64,000 nucleotides of DNA from Microcaldota archaeon. GTDB taxonomy: Archaea > Micrarchaeota > Micrarchaeia > Anstonellales > Bilamarchaeaceae. Below, piece by piece: positions 52,524 to 61,080 of this stretch. The notes beneath the pieces were generated by a model. That model did not search any database. It was not told the DNA's origin and saw nothing but the letters and a program-made list of their open reading frames with translations. Position 1 is the stretch's first letter; each line of letters starts with the position of its first letter. The position numbers were made by a program, and so were the translations under genes. Location: contig JAHJCT010000011.1 of the NCBI GenBank assembly GCA_018812715.1, forward strand, positions 178,614 through 242,613, written 5' to 3'.

Positions 52524-53721
52524 TGTAGAAAAAATACGTGATGATTTTCCTATTCTTAAAACAAACCTAATCTACCTTGACTCAGCAGCAACTTCTCAAA
52601 AACCAGTTCAAGTGATAGATGCAGTTGATGAATTTTACAAGAAACACAACTCTAATGTCGCTCGCGGCTTATATAAATTAGCAGAGGAAGCTACATTACA
52701 ATATGAAGAAGTAAGAGAAAAAACCCGTAATTTTATCAATGCAAACGATACTAAAGAAATAATTTTTACAAAAAATACCACTGAAGGTGCAAATGTTATA
52801 ATGCGCGGTTGGGGAGAAAAATTCCTCAATAAAGGAGACAAGATAGTAACGACTATACTTGAGCATCATAGTAATTTTGTTCCATGGCAACAACTTGCAA
52901 AAAGAGTGGGGGCAAAATTTGAAGTTATTGATATAGACGATACTGGTCTACTTGACGAAACCGATCTCGAAAAGAAGATAAGAGGAGCAAAATTTGTTGC
53001 TGTTTCTGCAGCATCTAATGTTTTGGGTACGCTCCCAAACATACAGAAAATATGCAAATTAAGTCATGAAAATGGTGCCATTTGTGCTGTTGATGGGGCT
53101 CAGTACACCCCTTCAATGAAAATGAATGTGAAAAAATTAGATTGTGATTTCCTTAGCTTTTCTGGCCATAAAATGCTTGCTCCTTTTGGTGCCGGTGTTC
53201 TTTACGGAAAACAGGAATTACTTGAAGGTATGGATCCATTGCTGTATGGAAGTGAAATGATAAGATCAGTAAGTATTGAGAAATCAGAATGGGCTGAACT
53301 CCCCTATAAATTTGAAGCAGGTACACCGACTGTTGATGCGATTGTTGGATTTGGTGCTGCAATTGATTATTTGAATAAAATTGGATTAGAAAAAATTAGA
53401 ACACACGAAGAATCTCTTATTGCCTATATGTTAAAGAGATTCCAAGAAATAAAAGGTTTGAAAATTATAGGTCCAAGAGATGTGAAAAAAAGAGGTTCGT
53501 TAGTTGCATTTACGCTTGAGGGCGTCCACCCTCATGATATTTCTGCTATGCTTGCAGAGGATAACATTTGTATAAGGAGCGGCCATCATTGCGCTATGCC
53601 CCTACATACGCGATTAGGCATACCTGCAAGTACTAGGGCAAGCATTTACCTTTATAATAAAAAAGAGGAAATAGACCAACTTGTTGAATCGCTGCAAAGG
53701 GTAAAACAGATTTTTGGGTGA
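52516..53721 (+). CDS. sufS: cysteine desulfurase SufS
   Basis: A PLP enzyme that provides persulfide sulfur. YLDSAATSQKP near residue 20, ILEHHSNFVPWQ, the PLP lysine in SFSGHKMLAPFG, and the active-site Cys in IRSGHHCAMPLH, with the group II context of SufS. The next gene is sufU; its frame overlaps the last codons. Confidence 0.95.
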   Translation: MFDVEKIRDDFPILKTNLIYLDSAATSQKPVQVIDAVDEFYKKHNSNVARGLYKLAEEATLQYEEVREKTRNFINANDTKEIIFTKNTTEGANVIMRGWGEKFLNKGDKIVTTILEHHSNFVPWQQLAKRVGAKFEVIDIDDTGLLDETDLEKKIRGAKFVAVSAASNVLGTLPNIQKICKLSHENGAICAVDGAQYTPSMKMNVKKLDCDFLSFSGHKMLAPFGAGVLYGKQELLEGMDPLLYGSEMIRSVSIEKSEWAELPYKFEAGTPTVDAIVGFGAAIDYLNKIGLEKIRTHEESLIAYMLKRFQEIKGLKIIGPRDVKKRGSLVAFTLEGVHPHDISAMLAEDNICIRSGHHCAMPLHTRLGIPASTRASIYLYNKKEEIDQLVESLQRVKQIFG

Positions 53722-53725
53722 AAGT

Positions 53726-54103
53726 TTGGAGGATATTTATCAAGAATATATCATTGAATTATACAAAAATCCCCTGAATTTTGGGGAGATTAAAGATGCT
53801 GATCACAAAGCAGAGGTTTACAATGCTGCATGTGGGGACAGGATAATTCTCTTTCTTAAAGTAAAAAATAAAACAATTGAAGAAGCAAAGTTTACTGGTC
53901 AGGGTTGTGCTATAAGTCAGGCAAGCGCATCTCTTTTCACTAAATATCTAAAAGGAAAAAAATTGGAAGATCTTTCCAAAATAGCCAAAAACGACGTACT
54001 TTCATTGCTAAAGATAGATTTAAGCAAAAATCCTACAAGAATGCGTTGTGCTTTGCTTCCTTTAGATGCACTGAAAAAAGCACTAAAAACCACCACTTTA
54101 TAG
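53726..54103 (+). CDS. sufU: SufU/IscU-like Fe-S scaffold or sulfur acceptor
   Basis: The three conserved cysteines appear in NAACGDRI, GQGCAISQAS and MRCALLP, spaced as in SufU. SufU takes sulfur from SufS. The start is probably TTG 53726 (LEDIYQEY, after GGGTGA); TTG 53714 is an alternative overlapping sufS. At 126 aa it is close to typical SufU and lacks additional domains. Confidence 0.88.
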   Translation: MEDIYQEYIIELYKNPLNFGEIKDADHKAEVYNAACGDRIILFLKVKNKTIEEAKFTGQGCAISQASASLFTKYLKGKKLEDLSKIAKNDVLSLLKIDLSKNPTRMRCALLPLDALKKALKTTTL

Positions 54104-54142
54104 TTTCCAACACATTTTAAAACATTTTACACCATAATAACT

Positions 54143-54610
54143 ATGGGTGTAATTTTTATGCCAGTTCCTAAATGTAATGAAAGGCAATGGGGAGAGCTAT
54201 TTAGAAAAATGGTTGATGCAGTTCATCAAAAAGGTAGGGGCGGAACAGTCTATCAAGGAAGCGCTGCACGGATGACTAAAAAGGGCTTAGAACAAATTTT
54301 CAGAGTGCAAAAAAGTGGCGGTCCTTTTAGAGATTGGAGAGTATATCCGCCGCTTAAAGAAACAGTAATTAATACAGATCCTGTTTTAGGAGATTTGGAA
54401 ATACATAAAGATGCACGAGAGTACATTGGAGAACTTCCTCCAAACACTGAATACGTAGTTTCATTCAGAACACAAAGAAATCAAGTAACTGAAATGCATT
54501 TGCTGGTTTTAGATCCAAGTAATAGGCCTCTGGCAGTTTCTTCATGGAGTAAAGAAGCAGGATTTACTTTTGAAAAAATTGATGTGTCTGCACTTCATAC
54601 AATTCAGTAG
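54143..54610 (+). CDS. hypothetical protein, 155 aa
   Basis: No recognised family. Mixed alpha/beta with a basic N-terminal half (RGGTVYQGSAARMTKKGLEQ, GGPFRDWRVYPP). An in-frame ATG at 54158 preceded by GGGTG could be the actual start. TATA-like TTTTAAAACATTTTA lies about 28 bases before 54143. It follows the suf genes after 40 bases but has its own promoter-like sequence. Confidence 0.55.
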   Translation: MGVIFMPVPKCNERQWGELFRKMVDAVHQKGRGGTVYQGSAARMTKKGLEQIFRVQKSGGPFRDWRVYPPLKETVINTDPVLGDLEIHKDAREYIGELPPNTEYVVSFRTQRNQVTEMHLLVLDPSNRPLAVSSWSKEAGFTFEKIDVSALHTIQ

Positions 54611-54640
54611 TTTTTTATTCTTTATCTGATTTTTCTTCAC

Positions 54641-55936
54641 ATGGCTAAAATTGATTGGTATAACGAATTTGTGGACTTCAGTTATAAACCCGCTAAAGAT
54701 GATCTTGTTTGTCTTTTCTATTTCGAACCTGAAGCAGGATTAACAAAAAAAGAAGCAGCTGGAAGAATCGCTTCAGAAAGTTCTACAGGGACTTGGACTA
54801 CTTTGTATAAATTACCTCCTCGAATGAAAAATCTCCAGGCAATAGCATTTGATTTGGATGGCAATTATCTGAAAGTTGCCTACCCAAGAGATCTCTGGGA
54901 TAATGGAAATCTCCCACAACTACTCAGTGGCATCGCCGGAAATATATTCGGTATGAAAGCTGTGAAAAATCTTAGATTAATTGATGTTTCTCTCCCTCAA
55001 AGCTATATCAAACACTTCAAAGGACCACACCACGGAATTCAAGGCATTAGAAAAATGATGAAAATTCATAAGCGCCCTTTAACAGGTGCAGTACCAAAGC
55101 CAAAGATAGGTTTTAGTGCTGCAGAGCATGCAGACATAGCCTTTGAAACCTGGATGGGTGGTTTTGATTTTACAAAGGACGATGAAAATTTAACTTCCAC
55201 CAAGTTCAATAAATTCGAAGAGAGAGTCAGACTTATGACTAAAATGAGGGATAAAGCAGAAAAACTTACAGGTGAAACCAAATCTGCTTTCATCAACATT
55301 ACTGGCGAAACTGAACTGATGAAGAAAAGAGCCAAACTTCTCCATTCTTATGGCTGGGAATATGCCATGATTGATGTTGTCGTTGTTGGCACTGCAGCAG
55401 TTCACACAATGAGGGATTATCTTTCTGATCTTGATATGGCTATACATGCCCACAGAGCAATGCATGCTTCTTTTGATAGGAACCCCAAGCATGGGATGAC
55501 AATGCAGTTTTTGGCCAAAATCATGCGCCTTATAGGGGTCACACAAATACATTCTGGAACTGCTGTTGGAAAACTAGTTGGAAGCAAAGAAGAGGTAAAA
55601 GCAATTGCAGATACTCTTCGAAAAAATAAGGTTAAAGCAAATAAAAATATTCTACTGCAACAGGACTGGGGAAACATTAAATCTGCTTTCCCTGTTTCTT
55701 CTGGAGGGTTGCACCCTGGCCTAGTACCTGATGTAATGAAAATATATGGAACTGAGCTCGTTCTTCTTGTAAGTGGCGGCATCCATGGTCATCCAAAAGG
55801 AACAAGGGCGGGGGCAATGGCAACTATGCAAGCAGTAGATGCAACAATGAAAGGAGAGAGTTTGAAAGAATATGCAAAAAAACACGAAGAATTGAGACTT
55901 GCTCTTGAAAAATGGGGTTATATGAAACCTAAGTAA
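54641..55936 (+). CDS. rbcL: ribulose-1,5-bisphosphate carboxylase/oxygenase, form III
   Basis: Carboxylates RuBP to two 3-phosphoglycerates. Active-site residues are intact: KPK (153-155), the carbamylated Lys179 with Asp181 and Glu182 in GGFDFTKDDEN, HRAMH near 271-275, and loop-6 Lys311 in HSGTAVGKLVG. The 431-aa length and the general sequence fit archaeal form III, which works with AMP phosphorylase and ribose-1,5-bisphosphate isomerase in nucleotide salvage. Neither of those genes is in this window, and no small subunit or phosphoribulokinase is present. Confidence 0.95.
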   Translation: MAKIDWYNEFVDFSYKPAKDDLVCLFYFEPEAGLTKKEAAGRIASESSTGTWTTLYKLPPRMKNLQAIAFDLDGNYLKVAYPRDLWDNGNLPQLLSGIAGNIFGMKAVKNLRLIDVSLPQSYIKHFKGPHHGIQGIRKMMKIHKRPLTGAVPKPKIGFSAAEHADIAFETWMGGFDFTKDDENLTSTKFNKFEERVRLMTKMRDKAEKLTGETKSAFINITGETELMKKRAKLLHSYGWEYAMIDVVVVGTAAVHTMRDYLSDLDMAIHAHRAMHASFDRNPKHGMTMQFLAKIMRLIGVTQIHSGTAVGKLVGSKEEVKAIADTLRKNKVKANKNILLQQDWGNIKSAFPVSSGGLHPGLVPDVMKIYGTELVLLVSGGIHGHPKGTRAGAMATMQAVDATMKGESLKEYAKKHEELRLALEKWGYMKPK

Positions 55937-56090
55937 GTTCTTCATCTGATAGAACTATTAGAAGGCCAAGATAGCCACACTTTTTGCATTTTATCCTCGG
56001 ATCGGTAGCACCTACAAGGCTGGCTCCCGATCTTACATAATCTCGTGGTTCTAATGGCTTTTTGCATTTCGGGCATATCTTGATTTCCAT
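55929..56090 (-). CDS. 53-aa zinc-ribbon protein
   Basis: ATG 56090 to TAG 55931. CPKC near residue 6 and CKKCGYLG near residue 35 form a two-CxxC zinc ribbon. The 3' end overlaps the end of the RuBisCO gene by eight bases. The spacing (25 residues) resembles small archaeal ribbon proteins of unknown function. Most gene finders would miss it because of its size. Confidence 0.7.
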   Translation of the reverse strand: MEIKICPKCKKPLEPRDYVRSGASLVGATDPRIKCKKCGYLGLLIVLSDEELT

Positions 56091-56141
56091 AGATTATCTT
56101 TGACATATTAGCTTTTAGTAGTTTTTGAGGTAATAAAAATC

Positions 56142-56879
56142 ATGCAAAAAATTTTTCTTAATTCAAAAACTGGCAAGATTTGTTGCCTTTATAACAAATT
56201 GAATGCCGATTCCATTGTTATACTTGCCCATGGTTATTTATCAAATAAAAATAGCACAACAAATAAACGACTTGTAGAACTTCTAAATGAAAAAGGCATA
56301 TCGACTATTGCATTTGACATGTATGGCCATGGGGAAAGCGATGGTGATGTTGAGCATCTTACAATAACAAAGGCTGTCGAGAACCTCCTCACTGTTTATG
56401 ATTTTGTTAAGTCAGAAGATTACGAAAAAATAGGAGTGGCCGGTTCAAGTTTTACTGGTATTGTTTCTTTGATTGCAGCATCAAAAAGAGAATTTACTGT
56501 AGTTTCTCTAAAATGTCCAGTATTTGATTCAAAGAAGCTGTGGGATGATAGATTTGGCAGGACTGGGGTGGAAAAATGGAAAGAAGAAGGATTCATAACC
56601 CCATTTGGAAAAAAATGGCACTTTGAAGCATATGAAGATGCTTCAAAATATAATATGGAAAAAATAACCTCTGAAATTAAGGCACCAACACTTGTTGTAC
56701 ATGGCAACAAAGATGTAACAGTTCCACTCTCTCATGCTAAAGGTATTATTTCAGCTCTTTCTAGTGAAAAAAAACTCGTAGTTGTTGAAGGTGCAAATCA
56801 TTTTTTTGAGGATGAAAAACATTTTAAGGAAATGATTAATGCTTCTTTTGAGTGGTTAATTTTACACGTAAGGAGATGA
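56142..56879 (+). CDS. alpha/beta hydrolase
   Basis: A 245-aa serine hydrolase: oxyanion region ILAHGYLSNK, DMYGHGESDG, nucleophile in VAGSSFTGIVSL, acid in HGNKDVTVP and catalytic His in EGANHFF. The nucleophile elbow reads GSSFT instead of the usual GxSxG, with Gly one place later. Substrate is unknown, but the family often acts on acyl esters. It is seven bases upstream of the next gene. Confidence 0.82.
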   Translation: MQKIFLNSKTGKICCLYNKLNADSIVILAHGYLSNKNSTTNKRLVELLNEKGISTIAFDMYGHGESDGDVEHLTITKAVENLLTVYDFVKSEDYEKIGVAGSSFTGIVSLIAASKREFTVVSLKCPVFDSKKLWDDRFGRTGVEKWKEEGFITPFGKKWHFEAYEDASKYNMEKITSEIKAPTLVVHGNKDVTVPLSHAKGIISALSSEKKLVVVEGANHFFEDEKHFKEMINASFEWLILHVRR

Positions 56880-56885
56880 CTAGCT

Positions 56886-57734
56886 ATGTTGGAAACATTA
56901 AAAACACCGAGAATACTTGGAGACCAGATCGAAATTTCAAGAAATAGAAGAAGAATTCAACTTGATGTTGGCTTCAAGGGGAATCTTGATGCGTTCATAA
57001 CGGGGAGAGAGGTAACTGCTAGAGGATTTGCAAGTGCCATGGCTGAGATTGGAGAGAAATGCAGTCTTATTGCTGGCATCGGTGCTGGTAATATTCAATC
57101 AACTGATGTCTGGTTGGATATGACTGCCCTTGCAGAAAGAACAGTAGTAAAACTAGCATTTCAGGGTTTTATAGAAGGGGAAGAAGGACCAATAGCAATA
57201 ACACATGCAGAGTTTCATACAAGTCGTTTAACTAATTATTGGCCAGGTATACCAACACATTTTGATGATGTTCAATTATATCCAATTGCTCAATTGATGT
57301 TAGCTGGAGAAATAACTGATCATGAAACGACAGGTTTTTACTATGCTAGCAGAACCACACAAAAAGCAAGTTTTAGAGAAATCATTACTGAAGCAATCAA
57401 AAGAATGGAGCCTGGAAAACTTTTTGCTTTGATAGCAGGCAATCTCGAAGGAGTAGAATTCAGGCCATTAAAACCTGAAGGTCCACAACCAGGAAGGCCA
57501 TTCAAAGCAAATCAAGATCAAGATGCAGATGTGATATGGATAAAAGAAAATGATATATTCAAAGGAGTAATTGTAGCGAGCTTAGACTCAAGTTCATATA
57601 CAGCAGTACATGCCCATGTAATGACTGGTGATGTTCTTCGTTATGGTGGCCATATAGAACGAGCAAATGTAGCTTCTGGAGCAGAAGTTTTATTACTAAA
57701 AGCCCATACGATTATTCAGGCAGACAATCACTAA
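56886..57734 (+). CDS. hypothetical protein, possible PPC (DUF296)-like fold
   Basis: The region HAHVMTGDVLRYGGHIERAN, then GAEVLLLKA at the C-terminus, recalls the PPC/DUF296 motif (H-x-H ... GGH ... Ev). The N-terminal half (RGFASAMAEIGEKCSLIAGI, GAGNIQSTDVWLDM) also resembles the first strands of that fold. The assignment is weak. It follows the hydrolase gene in one operon. Length 282 aa, no signal peptide. Confidence 0.45.
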   Translation: MLETLKTPRILGDQIEISRNRRRIQLDVGFKGNLDAFITGREVTARGFASAMAEIGEKCSLIAGIGAGNIQSTDVWLDMTALAERTVVKLAFQGFIEGEEGPIAITHAEFHTSRLTNYWPGIPTHFDDVQLYPIAQLMLAGEITDHETTGFYYASRTTQKASFREIITEAIKRMEPGKLFALIAGNLEGVEFRPLKPEGPQPGRPFKANQDQDADVIWIKENDIFKGVIVASLDSSSYTAVHAHVMTGDVLRYGGHIERANVASGAEVLLLKAHTIIQADNH

Positions 57735-58162
57735 ATCTCGTTCAAAATTTCTCTTCTTCTTTTCTCAGGAATTTTGTTTATGATTTTCTTCTTGTTGGTT
57801 TCGTAATGGCCTAGGCCTAATGTATACCCATTGTAGGTCACTATTACATGTTTATTCTTCTTTCCTAAATCCATTTTGATATCCATACCAGCAGCAAAAT
57901 CTTTTGCTTCCTTATCTTTTAATTTCACAATATTTCTTTTTGCCAAATGACCGAAATTTTGTATAAATGAATTAGTCGGATTAAAACCAAAGTCACAAGC
58001 TGCATAGCCTAATTCACCAGTAATTCTACTTTGTCTAATATCTGGATTACCTACTCTAACACCTTTGGTATAAAATAAAGCAATATCATCTGACAATACG
58101 AGTTTGAAGTGTTTTTCTAGGTACTTTCTGAAATTGTCTTCCCTATTTTTTATAAAAACCAT
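57731..58162 (-). CDS. stand-alone PUA-like domain of an RNA m5C methyltransferase
   Basis: The 143 residues resemble the C-terminal domain of RsmF/NSUN-type proteins, ending with VIVTYNGYTLGLGHYETN, a typical closing motif. The gene starts on the stop codon of the methyltransferase gene, so the normal single chain appears as two separate proteins. Probably the RNA-binding partner. Confidence 0.6.
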   Translation of the reverse strand: MVFIKNREDNFRKYLEKHFKLVLSDDIALFYTKGVRVGNPDIRQSRITGELGYAACDFGFNPTNSFIQNFGHLAKRNIVKLKDKEAKDFAAGMDIKMDLGKKNKHVIVTYNGYTLGLGHYETNKKKIINKIPEKRRREILNEI

Positions 58163-59019
58163 TATTCTCCCTTCTTTATCTTAGCTATAAAAAATCCTTC
58201 ACTTTGAAGATGTTGGGGGTATATTCTACAACATTTTTTCAAATAGATTCCACGTTCATGTGGAATGTCAAGATAAATGTCAAGAAGTTTTGCGTTTGGA
58301 ACATTCGCAAGCAGATTGTTCACTACATCTTCATTTTCTTCTTTTGCATAAGTGCAGGTCGAATATACTAATTCTCCTCCAGGTTTCAAAGCATCATAAG
58401 CACTGAAAAGCATTTTTTTCTGAATTCTTGATATGTTATCTGAATTTTCTTTGTTCCATCTTTGCCAGGCACTTTGTCCACTGCCTAATGCAGTGCAAGG
58501 AGCATCTAAAAGAACTTTAGTAAAACGTTCCTTCCACCCAAGTGCTTTCCCATCTCTGATTGTAACAATGCAATTTAGTATATTCATACGATTAATTGTG
58601 GCATAAAGAGCAGATATTTTGTCTTTTTTAAAGTCATTGCCAACAAGTACACCTTCATTATTCATAAGCATGGCCATATGGGAAAATTTAGATCCAGGAG
58701 CGGCAGCAACATCAAGAACAGTATCATTAGGGTGAGGATTGAGAACAAGAGAAACTAAAATAGAAGGAAGGCTTTGAGGGTAGATTAAACCCAAAAAATA
58801 TTCCCATGTTTTTCCTATTTGAATATCCTCTTCTAGTTCAAACGCAGCTCCATAGTAAGTTGTTACTTTAGATTGCAATTTGCTGGTTTTATAGAATTTT
58901 TCCAAGCTTGTTTTAATGGTGTTGACTCTGAAGAATTGTTTTTGATTCTGAAAAGCATTTAGGCATTCTTCAGCATCAGTATATTGTGAAAGCCAATCTT
59001 TGTACTCCCTTTCCTCCAT
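58162..59019 (-). CDS. tRNA/rRNA cytosine-C5 methyltransferase (NOL1/NOP2/Sun family)
   Basis: SAM-dependent RNA m5C methyltransferase. SAM-binding LDVAAAPGSKFSHMAMLM; catalytic motif IV DAPCTALGSGQ with Cys, and motif VI STCTYAKEENE with the second Cys. Start ATG 59019 (MEERE) is preferred over the longer frame. At 285 aa it lacks the C-terminal PUA-like domain, which is encoded by the next gene. Confidence 0.9.
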   Translation of the reverse strand: MEEREYKDWLSQYTDAEECLNAFQNQKQFFRVNTIKTSLEKFYKTSKLQSKVTTYYGAAFELEEDIQIGKTWEYFLGLIYPQSLPSILVSLVLNPHPNDTVLDVAAAPGSKFSHMAMLMNNEGVLVGNDFKKDKISALYATINRMNILNCIVTIRDGKALGWKERFTKVLLDAPCTALGSGQSAWQRWNKENSDNISRIQKKMLFSAYDALKPGGELVYSTCTYAKEENEDVVNNLLANVPNAKLLDIYLDIPHERGIYLKKCCRIYPQHLQSEGFFIAKIKKGE

Positions 59020-59071
59020 AACTCGCTTTAGTTGAATACACAATTAAAAACCTGTTCTTCGTAAGTGAAGT

Positions 59072-59347
59072 ATGAAATTGGAGGAAAATGTAGGATTAAT
59101 CGACAGGTTTTTCAGATTACTTTTTGGTGTTGCTTTTGTTTTATGGGGTTATTATTTTTTCACTGGGGCCATTTCTTATGTGATTGTAGGCATGGGTCTG
59201 ATTCTTCTTGTAACGGTTTTAACTGGATTTTGTACGTTTTATGCTATATTAGATATCAATACAAAAGGATGTTATTTCTGTGATATAGTCCCCCCTAAAA
59301 AGATAACAAAGATAAAAAAGAAAAAATCAAAGAAAACCAAAGCATGA
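59072..59347 (+). CDS. DUF2892 family membrane protein
   Basis: Two transmembrane helices following ENVGLIDRFFRLLFGV, the DUF2892 (YgaP-like inner-membrane) signature, then a cytosolic Lys-rich tail (KKITKIKKKKSKKTKA). The stop overlaps the start of the UPF0145 gene (ATGA). Function unknown. Confidence 0.75.
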   Translation: MKLEENVGLIDRFFRLLFGVAFVLWGYYFFTGAISYVIVGMGLILLVTVLTGFCTFYAILDINTKGCYFCDIVPPKKITKIKKKKSKKTKA

Positions 59348-59670
59348 TTACGATGATTGCTTCTACAACAGGTGAAATTGAAAACTACAAAATAGATAAA
59401 ATTCTTGGTGTTGCCAGAGGGAATACCGTTAGGGCAAAATGGCTTGGAAAAGATATTATAGCCGGTCTTAGACAGCTCGTTGGAGGAGAATTGAAGGAGT
59501 ATACCGAAATGATGACTGAAGCAAGAGAACAAGCTTACCAACGAATGATGGACCAAGCAAAAGAAATGGGTGCAGATGCCGTTGTTGGCATCAGATTTAC
59601 AAGTTCTGATGTAACCAGGGCAGCCGCAGAGATTTTAGCCTATGGAACCGCAGTTAAACTCAAAAAGTAA
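59344..59670 (+). CDS. UPF0145 (YbjQ) family protein
   Basis: The 108-aa YbjQ/DUF74 fold: IASTTGEIENYKIDKILGVA, VRAKWLGKDIIAGLRQLVGG, EYTEMMTEAREQAYQRMM, and GADAVVGIRFTSSDV. These assemble into pentamers or larger rings; heavy-metal binding has been proposed. Translation is coupled to the DUF2892 gene. Confidence 0.9.
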   Translation: MITMIASTTGEIENYKIDKILGVARGNTVRAKWLGKDIIAGLRQLVGGELKEYTEMMTEAREQAYQRMMDQAKEMGADAVVGIRFTSSDVTRAAAEILAYGTAVKLKK

Positions 59671-59703
59671 CTTTTAAAAAATGTTTAATTGTGATATTGA
59701 TGT

Positions 59704-60645
59704 ATGCCTAATTGTCACATTATATTTCGTAGAGGGCCACTGATGAGAGGCCATGGAATGCAAGTAAGTCGTTTTGGAGCTAAAAGCTTAGAACCACTAA
59801 TAGATGAAGCAATGAGAGATGGTATTGGTTTACATATTATTCATGACGCCATTCCAAGTTTTCCGGTCATACCAGACATAAAAATAAAATTTGAAAAGAT
59901 GGTTAAAAATAGGAAAGTTATGAGAGTATGGAACTCTCAAGATAGAGAATGGAAGTTGCAAACAAAGCGAAAACTAAGTGCTGCTGATCGTGGAGAAGAA
60001 ACAGAACAATTTAATCCAAGGCAAAGTCCTGAGGCTAGAATAATTTTAGCTGTTAATAGCACAAGACCTTATACAATCACAAATCATTTGGCATTCTATC
60101 CATTAGAAGCAGCTGTTGAAAAAACAAGATTTGCAGTGAACATGGTACTTGCACAAGAAAAACTTGAACAAGGAAATGTTAAAGCAGCAGTTGAGCATAT
60201 AGTAGAAGCATTCAATGCATTGGCAAGCTCTAATCTTCTTGTTGATACTGATTTAGCAAAACAAATAAGAGAACTCAGAAGAGATGTGGTTGTTTTACGG
60301 ACATTGAATCATGTTTATTTAAGAGATTTGGCTGAATGTAAAATTCCTGTTTTTGCTAATGGCAGATTAATTGATTTTGATGCTCTTATGAAAGAACATG
60401 ATATCGAGATAACTGCTGATGTTGAACCTCTTGAAATGACTTTTTCTGAACAAGCAATAAACAGCCTTTGTGTAGGGGAGATTGAGCCAGAAACAGTTAG
60501 GATGTTGAGCTTACTCGAAATGTTCTTTGTCAACTATATGCATAAATTCGGTTCTTGGCAGGATCCAAAGTCTGTCCAACAAGGAATACTACATGCTCTT
60601 GCCCAGTACAATGAAGTACCTGAAAAAGCTCAAGGCCATGCTTAA
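59704..60645 (+). CDS. hypothetical protein, 313 aa
   Basis: Not recognised. Residues 1-110 are mixed alpha/beta with a basic patch. Residues 135-215 form a helical repeat-like segment (AAVEKTRFAVNMVLAQEKLE, VKAAVEHIVEAFNALASS), reminiscent of a TPR or four-helix bundle. No signal peptide or membrane segment. TATA-like TTTTAAAAAATG lies about 30 bases before the ATG. Confidence 0.6.
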   Translation: MPNCHIIFRRGPLMRGHGMQVSRFGAKSLEPLIDEAMRDGIGLHIIHDAIPSFPVIPDIKIKFEKMVKNRKVMRVWNSQDREWKLQTKRKLSAADRGEETEQFNPRQSPEARIILAVNSTRPYTITNHLAFYPLEAAVEKTRFAVNMVLAQEKLEQGNVKAAVEHIVEAFNALASSNLLVDTDLAKQIRELRRDVVVLRTLNHVYLRDLAECKIPVFANGRLIDFDALMKEHDIEITADVEPLEMTFSEQAINSLCVGEIEPETVRMLSLLEMFFVNYMHKFGSWQDPKSVQQGILHALAQYNEVPEKAQGHA

Positions 60646-60669
60646 AAATTCGAATTTTCTAAATTCTTT

Positions 60670-60999
60670 ATGCGTATTTGGGACATTGCTCCATCTAAAT
60701 TATGTCGTCAGCACCTTCTAGGCGAACACAGGGAACTTCATGCCATTTGGTCTATCTTAATTCATGATAAAAAAGGCTATTCAAAGCATCCTGAAACCAA
60801 AAGATGGAAAGGAAAACTTTTGGCTCTCTATTATAGGCACCAAAAACTCGTAAAAGAAATGAAAAAACGAAGATATAATCATAATAGTGATCTTGATTAC
60901 TCTTTTGCCAAGGGGGGAAGAGTTCAGAATGACTATATTCAGTCGTATACAGAACAGATTAAACGTCTGAAAAGAAAAAAATGCCGGTGTAAAGTATAG
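60670..60999 (+). CDS. pyrimidine-dimer DNA glycosylase-like protein (T4 endonuclease V family)
   Basis: MRIWDIAPSKLCRQHLLGEH then RELHAIW matches the DenV-like family; RRYNHNSDLD is a conserved later motif. T4 endonuclease V uses the N-terminal amine of Thr2. Here the residue after Met is Arg, aligned with Arg3 of the phage enzyme, so the catalytic N-terminus is not equivalent. The Glu of GEHRE, aligned with T4 Glu23, is retained. A repair or other DNA-binding role is probable. Confidence 0.7.
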   Translation: MRIWDIAPSKLCRQHLLGEHRELHAIWSILIHDKKGYSKHPETKRWKGKLLALYYRHQKLVKEMKKRRYNHNSDLDYSFAKGGRVQNDYIQSYTEQIKRLKRKKCRCKV

Positions 61000-61080
61000 C
61001 TCTCCGTCTGACGACGAAAAGTATTTGATAAGGTTTATAATTACTATTTAGTAGAGAATCAAGAAAACGAGAGTGAGAAA

